The position numbers and the translations under genes were made by a program. Below are positions 1 through 7,796 of a DNA stretch of 10,323 bases, piece by piece. Below the pieces are notes generated by a model that worked only from the letters and a program-made list of their open reading frames with translations, was not told the origin of the DNA and ran no database searches. The stretch comes from Bacteroidota bacterium. GTDB lineage: Bacteria; Bacteroidota; Bacteroidia; Flavobacteriales_F; PHOS-HE28. The stretch lies in assembly GCA_023428865.1 (NCBI GenBank), contig JAEYWT010000260.1, forward strand, positions 1-10,323, written 5' to 3'. Position 1 is the stretch's first letter; each line of letters opens with the position of its first letter.

Positions 1-989
1 AATACGGACTGATCAAGGTGGACGAGTGGGGCCTGCCCGATCCGACCTTCACGCCGCGCAAAGTGGGCCCCGGAACGAGCCGCGTCGTACATACCCTTGA
101 ACCCCTCAACAACGGGCAGTTCCTGGCAAATGGTTCCTTCAGCACCTACGATGGGGAATTCTCCGGTCCGGTGGCCCGCATCAACGCGGATGGCTCCCGC
201 GACCCATCGTTCTATTTCCCTGCTTGGAAGGGAACGATCGGCGTGGTGCTGGAACAACCCGATGGCAAATTGATCCTGGGTGGCCGGTTCTGGATGAACG
301 ATACGCCGGATACGCTGAAGGTGGTGCGCATTTTCCCGGATGGTTCATTGGACCCGAGCTTCAATAACCGCGTTGATTATCGAACAGGCGATAATGAGTA
401 CAGCGCGATGGTAAGCGGGGTGAACGTATTGACGCCGCTTGGGGACGGCCGCATCGTGGTGGGCGGGATGTTCGACCGGATCGATGGGCAGATGCGCAGT
501 TGCATCGCCTGCATCGATACGCTTGGGAACCTGCTTGATTGCTGGGCCAACGGAGGGCTGGTACCTGAAACCTATTCACCGGCCGGCTTCCCCTATGCGC
601 AACTTTTCGGCTTCGAGTGCCTGGCCAACGGTGATTGTTACCTGTTCGGCGAGTACAAGGGTTTCATCGATGCCAATGGGCTGCACGAGCGGCAGTGCCT
701 GATGTCGCGGGTGTATATGCCGGGGGTGGGCGTGGACGAGCATGATCACGAAAGAAGCTCCTTGACGGTCTGGCCGAACCCGGGGACGGAGGTTCTCAAC
801 TTGCGGTCGGAGCAACCTGAACCGCAAGTATTCTATTTGATCGATGTCAATGGGCGAGTTGTTTTCGAAGGGGTGGCTCCTCAGGGAAGCATAAGATTGG
901 ATGTGTCGAACATTCCAAGTGGAGTATATGCTTTGGTGGTCAGGGGATTTCACGGTGAGCGAACGACCCGAACATGGATCAAGTCATGA
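1..989 (+). CDS. Delta-60 repeat secreted protein with T9SS sorting domain (5' partial)
   Basis: The reading frame is open to the left edge, so the first in-frame GTG at 18 is probably internal and the real start lies upstream. The visible part holds degenerate delta-60 (DUF5122, propeller-like) repeats. Repeat ends of the form DG-x-x-DPSF fall near residues 11, 65 and 115 counted from the GTG, with a decayed copy (GNLLDCW) near 176; spacing is 50-61 residues. Between them are GG-x-F and DG-x-x strand motifs (LILGGRF, IVVGGMF). Residues about 250-323 form a type A sorting domain: WPNPG, then LIDVNGRVV, then IPSGVYALVV and a basic tail. This signal takes proteins across the outer membrane through the type IX system, after which it is removed. 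The product is thus probably a surface or extracellular protein; its ligand is unknown. The stop codon overlaps the next start as ATGA, suggesting translational coupling. Confidence 0.85.
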   Translation, partial: YGLIKVDEWGLPDPTFTPRKVGPGTSRVVHTLEPLNNGQFLANGSFSTYDGEFSGPVARINADGSRDPSFYFPAWKGTIGVVLEQPDGKLILGGRFWMNDTPDTLKVVRIFPDGSLDPSFNNRVDYRTGDNEYSAMVSGVNVLTPLGDGRIVVGGMFDRIDGQMRSCIACIDTLGNLLDCWANGGLVPETYSPAGFPYAQLFGFECLANGDCYLFGEYKGFIDANGLHERQCLMSRVYMPGVGVDEHDHERSSLTVWPNPGTEVLNLRSEQPEPQVFYLIDVNGRVVFEGVAPQGSIRLDVSNIPSGVYALVVRGFHGERTTRTWIKS

Positions 990-1897
990 AGAGGTATTTC
1001 CCGATCTTTTTACCGTGCGTGATAGCGATGAGTTTGAACGCGCAATCGTGGTGTCCAGAGAATGCCACTTGGTGGCACGCTTACCAAGACATGGTGGGCA
1101 CCGTTGGTTATGCGAGGACGGACTATACGGGAGACACGCTGATCGATGGGATGAACTGCCACCGGCTCGTTTCCAGCATACGCGCCTGGAGCATCCCTGA
1201 GGAGTACCTGTATGAAAGCGCTCCTTGGACCAGGCATACGAGCGTGCAGGGCGATGTCGTCCTTCTACAGGACTACAACAACACTTTTGATACCCTGTAC
1301 AACTTCGCAGCCGTTCCAGGCGAGCACTGGTTCGTTCCTTTTGCGAACGCGGTACGCTACCTGGTGACCGATACCGGATCGACCACCATGGATGGCATTG
1401 GGTTGCGCTGGCTGTCCGTTGATGTGTTGATGTCCATCGAGGGTGGTGAATGGACCTATGCACAGGATACTTTGTTGGAACGGGTTGGATTCTTGCACCA
1501 GTTCATCGACCCGTCGAATTCGTTGAGCATTGAACCGGATATCACCCAACTACGTTGTTATCAGGACGATGAGTTGGCGTTTTCCTCCGGCATCTCCCCG
1601 ACCTGTGAGCATACGTTAGGCGTTGGTCGTATTGACACGCGGGCGATACTCCTACAGGTATTCCCCAACCCGGCGCAACGGGAACTTCGGGTGGAACTTC
1701 CGCATACGCTTGACCGGGATCGGCTTGGGTATATGGTCGTGGATGCGCTTGGCCGGACTGCCCAGGTCGGCCTTTTCAAGGTGGATCCAAGCATGGTCCG
1801 GATGGATGTGAGCGGTCTTACCTCGGGCTCTTATTATATGTTCCTGACGGACAATGAGCGGATCGTTGGCCGAACGACCTTTCAAGTCGTGCATTAG
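986..1897 (+). CDS. Uncharacterised secreted protein with T9SS type A sorting domain
   Basis: I choose the ATG at 986 rather than the in-frame ATG at 974. It gives a clean Sec signal peptide (KR, then a hydrophobic stretch FPIFLPCVIAM, cleavage near LNAQ-S), and it overlaps the upstream stop as ATGA. The product is 303 residues. After the signal the mature part begins with an aromatic-rich segment (WCPENATWWHAY) and a YTGDTLIDGMNCHRL segment. Such segments recur in uncharacterised secreted proteins of high-GC Flavobacteriales, though I recall this without having searched. No catalytic motif is visible in the middle region. The last 75 or so residues are a type A sorting domain: VFPNPAQRELRVEL, then MVVDALGRTAQ, then VSGLTSGSYYMFL. 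The role is unknown; export to the cell surface or medium by the type IX system is well supported. Confidence 0.85.
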   Translation: MKRYFPIFLPCVIAMSLNAQSWCPENATWWHAYQDMVGTVGYARTDYTGDTLIDGMNCHRLVSSIRAWSIPEEYLYESAPWTRHTSVQGDVVLLQDYNNTFDTLYNFAAVPGEHWFVPFANAVRYLVTDTGSTTMDGIGLRWLSVDVLMSIEGGEWTYAQDTLLERVGFLHQFIDPSNSLSIEPDITQLRCYQDDELAFSSGISPTCEHTLGVGRIDTRAILLQVFPNPAQRELRVELPHTLDRDRLGYMVVDALGRTAQVGLFKVDPSMVRMDVSGLTSGSYYMFLTDNERIVGRTTFQVVH

Positions 1898-1905
1898 GCC
1901 AGCCT

Positions 1906-3012
1906 TCAATTCAACCGATAGACCTTCCCCGGCAAGCTGCGCACCACGCCGTTGAACTCCATGTTCAGCAGCAGGCCCGCCACCTTGCCTTGTGCCCATT
2001 TGCTACGCACGCAGAGGTCGTCGATATGGGCGCTGCCTTGGGCCTTGATGATGTCCACCAACGTCTGCTCGTCGGGCAGCAGGTCGGCGAAGAGCGCGGC
2101 CTGAACAGGGGCTTTCTTCTTCTTGGGCAGCCACTCCATCAGGGTGATCACATCCTGCGCATTGTTCACCAGTGCGGCTTTGTTCTGCTGGATAAGTTTG
2201 TTGCACCCCTCGCTGCGCGGATCGGTGGGGCGGCCTGGGAAAGCGAACACCTCGCGGTCGTAGCTACTGGCGATGTCGGCTGTGATCAAGCTGCCGCCTT
2301 TGGGGCCGCTTTCCACCACGATGGTGCAGTCGCTCAAGCCCGCGATCACGCGGTTGCGCGCGGGGAAATTGCCCGGTGCAAAAGGTGATCCGCTGGTAAG
2401 TTCACTCACCAACGCACCCTGCTCTACCATGTCCTTCGCCGTAGACGCATGTTCACCGGGATAGAGTTTGTCCAGCCCGTGCGCCACACAGCCGATGGTG
2501 GGTAGCCCGTGTTTCAGTGCCTGCCGATGTGCTACGATATCAATGCCATAGGCCAGCCCGCTAACGATGGTCGCCTTGCATTCCTTCAGGCCTTCCACCA
2601 GTTCCACGCAGAGGCGTTTGCCCGGGTCGGTGGGTGTGCGCGTGCCCACGATGCTCACGATGTGTTCGGCATCGAGGTCTGCGTTGCCGTGTACGAAAAG
2701 GATCACGGGGGCATCTTCCGCTTGCTTTAGGCGCCGTGGATACTCCGCATCCAGGTAGAACAAGGCACGAAGCTTGTGTTTACGGATGTACTCAACTTCT
2801 TTTTCCGCGGCGGGTATCACCTTTTTATCGGTGATGCTGGCGATGAGCTTCGGCCCGATGCCCGGCACCTTCTCCAGGGTGTTCTTCAGCTTCTTATCCG
2901 TGAAGATGGGTTCCACGCCGCCGCAGTAGGCCACGAGGTTGCGGGCGTTGACGGGGCCGATGCCTTTGAGCAGGCTGAGCGCGATACGATGGACGAGCTG
3001 TTGATCTCCCAT
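1906..3012 (-). CDS. dprA: DNA-processing protein DprA
   Basis: DprA loads RecA onto incoming single-stranded DNA during natural transformation and acts in the cytoplasm. The 368-residue product is full length. Two helix-hairpin-helix motifs lie near the N terminus (KGIGPVNARNLV at about 16-27 and VPGIGPKLIASI at about 49-60). The Rossmann-like core (about 85-295) carries the family signatures IVGTRTPTDPGK (121-132), SGLAYGIDIVAHRQAL (151-166), PFAPGNFPARNRVIAGL (210-226), GPKGGSLITA (237-245) and FAFPGRPTDPRSEGCNKLI (257-274). A C-terminal winged-helix-like domain spans about 313-368. The ATG at 3012 starts directly before the first HhH. The gene converges on the upstream secreted-protein gene with 8 bases between stops and diverges from the TonB-dependent receptor gene. 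I saw no other competence gene here. Confidence 0.96.
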   Translation of the reverse strand: MGDQQLVHRIALSLLKGIGPVNARNLVAYCGGVEPIFTDKKLKNTLEKVPGIGPKLIASITDKKVIPAAEKEVEYIRKHKLRALFYLDAEYPRRLKQAEDAPVILFVHGNADLDAEHIVSIVGTRTPTDPGKRLCVELVEGLKECKATIVSGLAYGIDIVAHRQALKHGLPTIGCVAHGLDKLYPGEHASTAKDMVEQGALVSELTSGSPFAPGNFPARNRVIAGLSDCTIVVESGPKGGSLITADIASSYDREVFAFPGRPTDPRSEGCNKLIQQNKAALVNNAQDVITLMEWLPKKKKAPVQAALFADLLPDEQTLVDIIKAQGSAHIDDLCVRSKWAQGKVAGLLLNMEFNGVVRSLPGKVYRLN

Positions 3013-3114
3013 GGCCGGAAGGGCCTTTTTCTACATTTACCCGGCCTGGCCAGAGATGCCACCCGGATGTACACCTATTTGAACGTTGAGAGAGTGCACG
3101 AATATAGTCGGGTG

Positions 3115-5514
3115 ATGAAGAGGCTGCTGATCGTCTTATTGGCTTGTGCAGCGACGCTCTTCAGCATGGCGCAGAGCACGGTGTTGAAAGGCCTGGTGAG
3201 CGATAGCCTGACGCGGGATCCACTGTTCGGTGTAGCGGTGGTGCATGCACCAGGGAAAGGTGTAGCCACCGATCTGAATGGTGCCTACAGCATGAACCTG
3301 CCTTTTGGTGAATACACGATGACCTTCTCGTGCGTAGGCTACACCACGGTCACGCGCAAGGTGGTGCTATCCGAAGCGAATGGTTTTCAGTTGGACGTGC
3401 GCATGCGACCATCGGCCACGCAACTGGAAATGGTGGTGGTGAGCGCTGGGCGTTTCGAGCAGCGCGTAGGGGAGGTTACCCAGTCGTTGAGCGTGATACG
3501 GCCAGACCTGATCCGCAACAAGAACATCGTTTCGTTGAGCGATGCCTTGGACCAAGTGCCCGGTGTGGTGATCGTGGACGAAGAGCCGCAGATCCGCGCG
3601 GGAAGCGGGTTCAGCTATGGCGCTGGCAGTCGCGTGCAAGTGCTGGTGGATGATATTCCGATCCTGAGCGGTGATATCGGAAGACCGAACTGGAGCTTTC
3701 TGCCGATCGAGAACCTGGAGCAGGTGGAGGTGATCAAGGGCGCTAGCAGTGTGCTGTACGGCAGCGCTGCGTTGAGCGGTGTGATCAATGTGCGTACGGC
3801 TTTTCCTCGGGAAACACCAACGACCAAGGCCACCTTGTTCTCCGGCTTCTACGATGCACCTGCCAACGCGGGCGCTCGGTGGTGGGGTGATAACAATCCG
3901 GTCTTCTCGGGTGCCAACTTCAGCCATGCCCGAAGGTTCGGGAAGTTCGACCTGGTGCTGGGGGGGAATGCGTTCACGGACAATGGCTACATCGGTCCGG
4001 AGCCTGTAGCTGCGGACAGCATCGCTGCCGATCCGTTGCGCACGGGCCCCGGTGGATACGACAACCGGGTACGCTTCAATGTGGGCACGCGCTGGCGCAA
4101 TGGCAAGGTGAAGGGCTTGAGCTATGGCATCAACGCGAACGTGATGAAGAGCCGCAGCACGAGCGTGTTCATCTGGAACGATATCAATGATGGCTTGTAT
4201 CGACCAAAGCCCGGTACGATCACCCGCACCAGAGGAACCCAATTCTACGTGGATCCGTTCGTAGAGTATCTCTCCAACAAAGGCACGCGGCACAGCTTGC
4301 GCACACGCATGCACCGGCAGTTGTTCGATAACGACAATGGGCAGGGTAACGGTAACCTCAGCTTGCACGGCGAATACCAAGTGCAACAACGATTCAACTT
4401 CTTTGGCGAAACAGTAGCCACAGCAGGTGTGCTCTGGCGCAGGGTGCGTTCTACGGCGGAACTCTACATGGGCAATAGCGATGGCGATGGCAACAACGAA
4501 GCGTTGAACACCGGCGCTTATCTGCAGTTGGATAAGAAGCTCTTCGACAGGCTGGCGATCAGTGCCGGGCTGCGCTACGAGCGGTTCGAGGTGGATGATA
4601 TGGAAGCCGCCCAACCGGTTTTCCGCGCAGGGGCCACCTACCAGGTCTTGCGGGCGACTTACCTGCGTGCGAGCTACGGACAGGGCTTCCGCTTCCCCAC
4701 CATTGGCGAACGCTTCATCTCCACCAGTATCGGTAGTTTGAATGTGTACCCGAATCCGGATCTGAAGCCCGAGAAGAGTTGGAATATGGAGGGCGGGGTC
4801 AAACAAGGATTCAAGCTGGGTGGCTTCACCGGCTATTTGGATGCCGTTGTGTTCCAACAGGACTTCCAGCAATTCGTGGAGTTCACTTTCAGTCAGTGGG
4901 GTGTTCCCGACCCGCTAAACCCGCTTGCCAATTTCTTCGGCTTCGGCTTCAAGAGCGTTAATACCGGTGGAGCGCGTGTTACTGGTTATGAGTTCGAACT
5001 AGCAGGCCGCGGTGATCTTGGCGCGGTGGTGATCACCACCCTGATGGGATACACCAGCACACTACCCATTAGCACCACACCGGACGAGGTGTACGCGCAG
5101 CCTACCACGCCGAATTCTCAATTCACGGCGAGTAGTTACCTGAGCACCAGCGGCGACACCACCGACCACGTGCTGAAGTTCCGCATCAGGCAGCTCTTCC
5201 GGTTGGACCTGCAAGCGAAGTACAAGCGCATCTCCCTCGGTGGAAGTGTGCGGTACAATAGCCACGTGCGTAACATCGACCTGGCCTTCATCGAAATCGA
5301 TCGACCTGAATGGCTAGTCACTGGAGTGGGGGAATGGATGGATACCCACCGCAGCGGTGACACCATCGTTGATGCGCGCGTTGGCTTCGACCTATCGGCA
5401 CAATTGCGCGCCGCCTTCATCGTGAACAACCTGATGAACCGCATGTATTCCTTGCGACCGCTCTCTATCGAAGCGCCGCGCAGTTTCCAAGTGCAGTTGA
5501 GCTTGAACATGTGA
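3115..5514 (+). CDS. TonB-dependent outer-membrane receptor
   Basis: The ATG at 3115 gives a 799-residue protein with a good signal peptide (MKRLLIVLLACAATLFSMAQS). The open frame continues 113 codons upstream, but that part overlaps dprA antisense and precedes the signal peptide, so it is not coding. A carboxypeptidase-regulatory-like domain (about 23-105) contains GVATDLNGAYSMNLPFGEYTM and the G-Y-x-T segment usual in Bacteroidota receptors. The plug spans about 117-225, with SLSDALDQVPGV, VQVLVDDIPI and EVIKGASSVLYGSAALSGVINV. The rest is a 22-strand-type barrel, including the RASYGQGFRFPTIGERF and NPDLKPEKSWNMEGG signatures near 525-555. It should import a bound ligand using TonB-ExbB-ExbD energy. 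The substrate cannot be read from the sequence; siderophore or cobalamin-type uptake is possible. The last residue is Met rather than the usual aromatic. kdsB follows after 4 bases. Confidence 0.95.
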   Translation: MKRLLIVLLACAATLFSMAQSTVLKGLVSDSLTRDPLFGVAVVHAPGKGVATDLNGAYSMNLPFGEYTMTFSCVGYTTVTRKVVLSEANGFQLDVRMRPSATQLEMVVVSAGRFEQRVGEVTQSLSVIRPDLIRNKNIVSLSDALDQVPGVVIVDEEPQIRAGSGFSYGAGSRVQVLVDDIPILSGDIGRPNWSFLPIENLEQVEVIKGASSVLYGSAALSGVINVRTAFPRETPTTKATLFSGFYDAPANAGARWWGDNNPVFSGANFSHARRFGKFDLVLGGNAFTDNGYIGPEPVAADSIAADPLRTGPGGYDNRVRFNVGTRWRNGKVKGLSYGINANVMKSRSTSVFIWNDINDGLYRPKPGTITRTRGTQFYVDPFVEYLSNKGTRHSLRTRMHRQLFDNDNGQGNGNLSLHGEYQVQQRFNFFGETVATAGVLWRRVRSTAELYMGNSDGDGNNEALNTGAYLQLDKKLFDRLAISAGLRYERFEVDDMEAAQPVFRAGATYQVLRATYLRASYGQGFRFPTIGERFISTSIGSLNVYPNPDLKPEKSWNMEGGVKQGFKLGGFTGYLDAVVFQQDFQQFVEFTFSQWGVPDPLNPLANFFGFGFKSVNTGGARVTGYEFELAGRGDLGAVVITTLMGYTSTLPISTTPDEVYAQPTTPNSQFTASSYLSTSGDTTDHVLKFRIRQLFRLDLQAKYKRISLGGSVRYNSHVRNIDLAFIEIDRPEWLVTGVGEWMDTHRSGDTIVDARVGFDLSAQLRAAFIVNNLMNRMYSLRPLSIEAPRSFQVQLSLNM

Positions 5515-5518
5515 TCGC

Positions 5519-6277
5519 ATGGCCTCACGTATCCTTGGGGTGATCCCCGCCCGCTATGCCAGCACACGATTGCCGGCCAAACCGCTTGCCGATATCGGTG
5601 GCAAGAGTATGATCCAACGCGTGTACGAACGTGCGTTGAAGGCCGCATCTCTGCAACGCGTGGTGGTGGCCACGGATGATGAACGCATCCGCGCGCATGT
5701 GGAAGCGTTCGGTGGGGAAGCGATCATGACCAGCGTACATCACCCCAGTGGGACCGATCGTTGTTACGATGCGCTGAAGGTGCTTGGTGTGGACCGCTTC
5801 GATGCCGTGGTGAACATCCAAGGTGATGAACCTTTCCTGGTGCCGGCCCAAGTGGACGAACTCTGCACCGCTCTAATTGCCGCACCCAGCGGGCTGGCCA
5901 CCCTCGCGCACCAGTTGACGGACGATCGCGATCTGGACGATCCCGGCAAGGTGAAGATCACCACCGATATCCATGGCGATGCCCTGTATTTCAGCCGGGC
6001 GGCCATACCCGTGCTTCGGAACCATGCTGGTGGTGAGCGGCATAAGGCATTCCGTTTCTTGAAACACATCGGCCTCTATGCCTACCGGGCCGAGGTGTTG
6101 GCTCAGCTGGTGGCACTGCTCCCTTCCTCCTTGGAACAGGCCGAATCGCTGGAGCAATTGCGCTGGTTGGAGCATGGGTTCAAGGTGCGTGTGGGCCTTA
6201 CGGTGCATCCCTCGTTCTGCGTGGACACGCCGGCAGACCTGGAAGAGGCGCGGAAACTCGCGGCCGCTGATCGGTGA
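5519..6277 (+). CDS. kdsB: 3-deoxy-manno-octulosonate cytidylyltransferase (CMP-Kdo synthetase)
   Basis: The enzyme activates Kdo with CTP to give CMP-Kdo, the donor for the inner core of lipopolysaccharide, in the cytoplasm. At 252 residues it has normal family length. Visible signatures are the nucleotide-binding PARYASTRLPAKPL (10-23), ATDD (51-54), HHPSGTDR (74-81), NIQGDEP (99-105, with the Mg-binding Asp103), YFSRAAIP (157-164), KHIGLYAYR (182-190), LEQLRWLEHG (211-220) and VDTPADLEEAR (235-245, with the second metal-binding Asp236). All key positions I know for the family are present, so it should be active. It starts 4 bases after the receptor stop and is probably cotranscribed with it. 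The downstream HU-SPOR gene is 31 bases away on the same strand. Confidence 0.97.
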   Translation: MASRILGVIPARYASTRLPAKPLADIGGKSMIQRVYERALKAASLQRVVVATDDERIRAHVEAFGGEAIMTSVHHPSGTDRCYDALKVLGVDRFDAVVNIQGDEPFLVPAQVDELCTALIAAPSGLATLAHQLTDDRDLDDPGKVKITTDIHGDALYFSRAAIPVLRNHAGGERHKAFRFLKHIGLYAYRAEVLAQLVALLPSSLEQAESLEQLRWLEHGFKVRVGLTVHPSFCVDTPADLEEARKLAAADR

Positions 6278-6290
6278 ACGGAACCACCGT

Positions 6291-6298
6291 TATCTTGC
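6291..6298 (+). promoter_or_regulatory. Possible -7-type element before the HU-SPOR gene
   Basis: TATCTTGC lies 10 bases before the ATG at 6309, inside the 31-base gap after kdsB. It resembles the Bacteroidota -7 element TAnnTTTG but lacks one T, and no TTG was found at the expected -33 position. It is supported mainly by its similarity in placement to the other three motifs in this window. Readthrough from kdsB is equally possible. Confidence 0.3.
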
Positions 6299-6308
6299 AC
6301 GCCGGATC

Positions 6309-7331
6309 ATGGCCTTGGAACGCGAACTGCACGAACTTCTGTACGACCACGATTGTGTGATCGTGCCCGGCTGGGGCGGCTTTCTAGCGCAGTATAGGCC
6401 AGCGCGACTGGATGCCACCCGGCAATTGGTTCATCCGCCGAGCAAGGAGGTCGGCTTCAACCGGCATCTGTTGCGCAACGATGGCTTGCTCACAGACCAC
6501 TTGGCCCAGCGGGATGGCATCGGTTTTGCCGCCGCCAATGCGCTGATCGACAAGGAAGTTTCGGATTGGAAACAAGCCCTGGACCTACATGGCCGTGTGG
6601 AAGTGCCCCGGATCGGGATCTTCTATCGCGATGCCCAGCGTAACCTACAGTTCGATCCGGACGACCGCGCCAATTTCTTGAAGGAGGCTTACGGACTGAG
6701 GCCTGTGATGGCCGTTCCGATCGCGCGTTCCACGCCAGAGCCTAAGGTGATCCCGCTGCCAGAACGTGCACCGGAAGTGATCGCTGTAGCTGTACCTGCT
6801 CGCCGCTGGAATTGGGCTGCCGCCGCTGCGGTGGCCTTGTTGCTCGGAAGCGGTGCAATGTTCACCTACTTCGCGCTGAACAGCGACCATGGCTTAGCGT
6901 TCGGCCCGCGCCCGCAACCCACGTACCAGCCGGGTGCCGAGCTGCCTGCGGTGCAGTCCAAGGCGTCGGTCTTCTCGCTGCCCGAGAACACCTTCGGTGT
7001 ACAGAAGCTTCCGCTAACGGACAAGGATAGTGTTTCGCTCACCGTGGACATGGGTGCCGCACCGGCGGATACCACCGCTGTTGCCATACCAACGAAGTCC
7101 ACGTTGCGGATGCGCTACCATGTGGTGGGTGGCTGTTTCGCACAGCCCGAGAACGCACAGCGCCTTCTGAAGGAACTTCGGGACAAGGGTTATCCCGCTA
7201 CCCAACTTGACCGTTACGGCGATCTGCACCCCGTAGCCTATGGCAGCTATGCCGATCGCCAGGAAGCGGTGGAGGCTCTGGCTTCCATCCGTCAGGAGGG
7301 TGCAGGCCAGGCTTGGCTTTTGGTACGTTAA
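6309..7331 (+). CDS. HU-CCDC81-like, single-pass membrane protein with C-terminal SPOR domain
   Basis: The open frame runs back to 6078 inside kdsB, but the ATG at 6309 begins the conserved N terminus (LERELHELLYDHDCVIVPGWGGF), so I start there, giving 340 residues. Residues 1 to about 130 match the tandem bacterial HU-CCDC81 domains (VIVPGWGGFLAQY at 17-29, NRHLLRNDGLL at 51-61, then VEVPRIGIFYRD at 97-108). A proline-rich linker follows, then one membrane helix (about 168-190). A Pro/Ser/Thr-rich periplasmic stretch leads to a SPOR domain (about 268-340: YHVVGGCF, ENAQRLLKEL, YPATQL, VAYGSYADRQEA, AWLLVR). SPOR domains bind glycan strands stripped of stem peptides at division sites. The likely topology is HU-like part in the cytoplasm and SPOR in the periplasm. 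Whether the HU-like part binds DNA is unknown. A role in division or envelope organisation is inferred. Confidence 0.9.
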   Translation: MALERELHELLYDHDCVIVPGWGGFLAQYRPARLDATRQLVHPPSKEVGFNRHLLRNDGLLTDHLAQRDGIGFAAANALIDKEVSDWKQALDLHGRVEVPRIGIFYRDAQRNLQFDPDDRANFLKEAYGLRPVMAVPIARSTPEPKVIPLPERAPEVIAVAVPARRWNWAAAAAVALLLGSGAMFTYFALNSDHGLAFGPRPQPTYQPGAELPAVQSKASVFSLPENTFGVQKLPLTDKDSVSLTVDMGAAPADTTAVAIPTKSTLRMRYHVVGGCFAQPENAQRLLKELRDKGYPATQLDRYGDLHPVAYGSYADRQEAVEALASIRQEGAGQAWLLVR

Positions 7332-7345
7332 CTCTATTGTGATGT

Positions 7346-7368
7346 GACCCGATCGCCTTTTCGGGGTC
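7346..7368 (+). other. Imperfect inverted repeat after the HU-SPOR gene
   Basis: GACCCGA (7346-7352) can pair with TCGGGGTC (7361-7368), with one bulged G and an 8-base loop. It begins 14 bases after the HU-SPOR stop, so it could be a weak terminator or an RNA stability hairpin. There is no T-run directly after it, so ordinary intrinsic termination is not well supported. Confidence 0.3.
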
Positions 7369-7369
7369 G

Positions 7370-7377
7370 TAACTTCG
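7370..7377 (+). promoter_or_regulatory. Candidate -7 promoter element before the STAS-like gene
   Basis: TAACTTCG matches the Bacteroidota -7 consensus TAnnTTTG with one T-to-C change and lies 12 bases before the ATG at 7390. The only nearby TTG (7337-7339) is about 30 bases upstream, too far for a normal -33 element. If used, the transcript would have almost no leader. Confidence 0.4.
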
Positions 7378-7389
7378 TACCTGGAAACG

Positions 7390-7794
7390 ATGGAGACGAT
7401 GCATGTAGTGAAGCTTGAGGCCTGTACCGTGGCCTTCCTGGATGGCGATATCGTTCATACGCACTTCAAGGACAGCCATTTGGTGCAGCCCGAAGAAGTG
7501 CAGGCCATGTTCGATGTGATCGAGCAGGAACGCAACGGCCGTAAGGCGCTACTGATGGTCTCGGTGGGCGAGGGTACCACCATGACCGGCGAAGCCCGCG
7601 CGCACGCTTCGTCCGAAGCTTCGTGCCGGTACATCGCAGCCGATGCCATCGTGGTGCGTGATTTCGGCCATCAACTGGCGGCCAACGTCTTCGTTCGGCA
7701 TAACAAGCCGCACCGTCCTATTCAGATGTTCCCCGATCAGGATAGTGCCCTGGTCTGGTTGAAAGCGCAACATCACCTAATCGACCAAGCTTGA
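7390..7794 (+). CDS. STAS/SpoIIAA-like small protein of unknown function
   Basis: This is a 134-residue soluble protein with no signal peptide or membrane segment. Its layout recalls the small STAS/SEC14-fold family frequent in Bacteroidota (DUF7793-like). That layout is an N-terminal beta hairpin (VAFLDGDIVHTHFK at 14-27), a helix (PEEVQAMFDVIEQ, 34-46), a strand ending ALLMVSVGE (53-61), a helix containing GEARAHASSEA (67-77), then IAADAIVVRDFGHQLAANVFVRHNKPHRPIQMF (82-114) and a final SALVWLKA helix. I recall this likeness from pattern only; a profile search would be decisive. Start candidates are the ATGs at 7390 and 7399; the first is used. The next gene begins 2 bases after the stop, so the two form an operon. 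A regulatory or ligand-binding role is plausible but not shown. Confidence 0.8.
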   Translation: METMHVVKLEACTVAFLDGDIVHTHFKDSHLVQPEEVQAMFDVIEQERNGRKALLMVSVGEGTTMTGEARAHASSEASCRYIAADAIVVRDFGHQLAANVFVRHNKPHRPIQMFPDQDSALVWLKAQHHLIDQA

Positions 7795-7796
7795 TC

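Noticed and set aside
3013..3031. GGCC...GGCC followed by a T-run, looking like a terminator
   Set aside because: The stem is only 4 base pairs and on the + strand no gene ends there; on the other strand it is simply the dprA leader.
3103..3110. TATAGTCG as a promoter element for the receptor
   Set aside because: It differs from TAnnTTTG at two of the four TTTG bases and would leave only 4 bases before the ATG.
2776..3114. In-frame N-terminal extension of the receptor by 113 codons
   Set aside because: It is antisense to dprA and precedes a perfect signal peptide at 3115.
3367..4872. 501-codon open frame antisense to the TonB-dependent receptor
   Set aside because: It lies wholly inside a clear receptor gene, is rich in His, Ala and Arg as antisense frames in GC-rich genes are, and shows no domain. 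It is a composition effect.
6078..6308. In-frame N-terminal extension of the HU-SPOR protein
   Set aside because: It overlaps the end of kdsB in another frame and lacks similarity to the family; the family N terminus starts at 6309.
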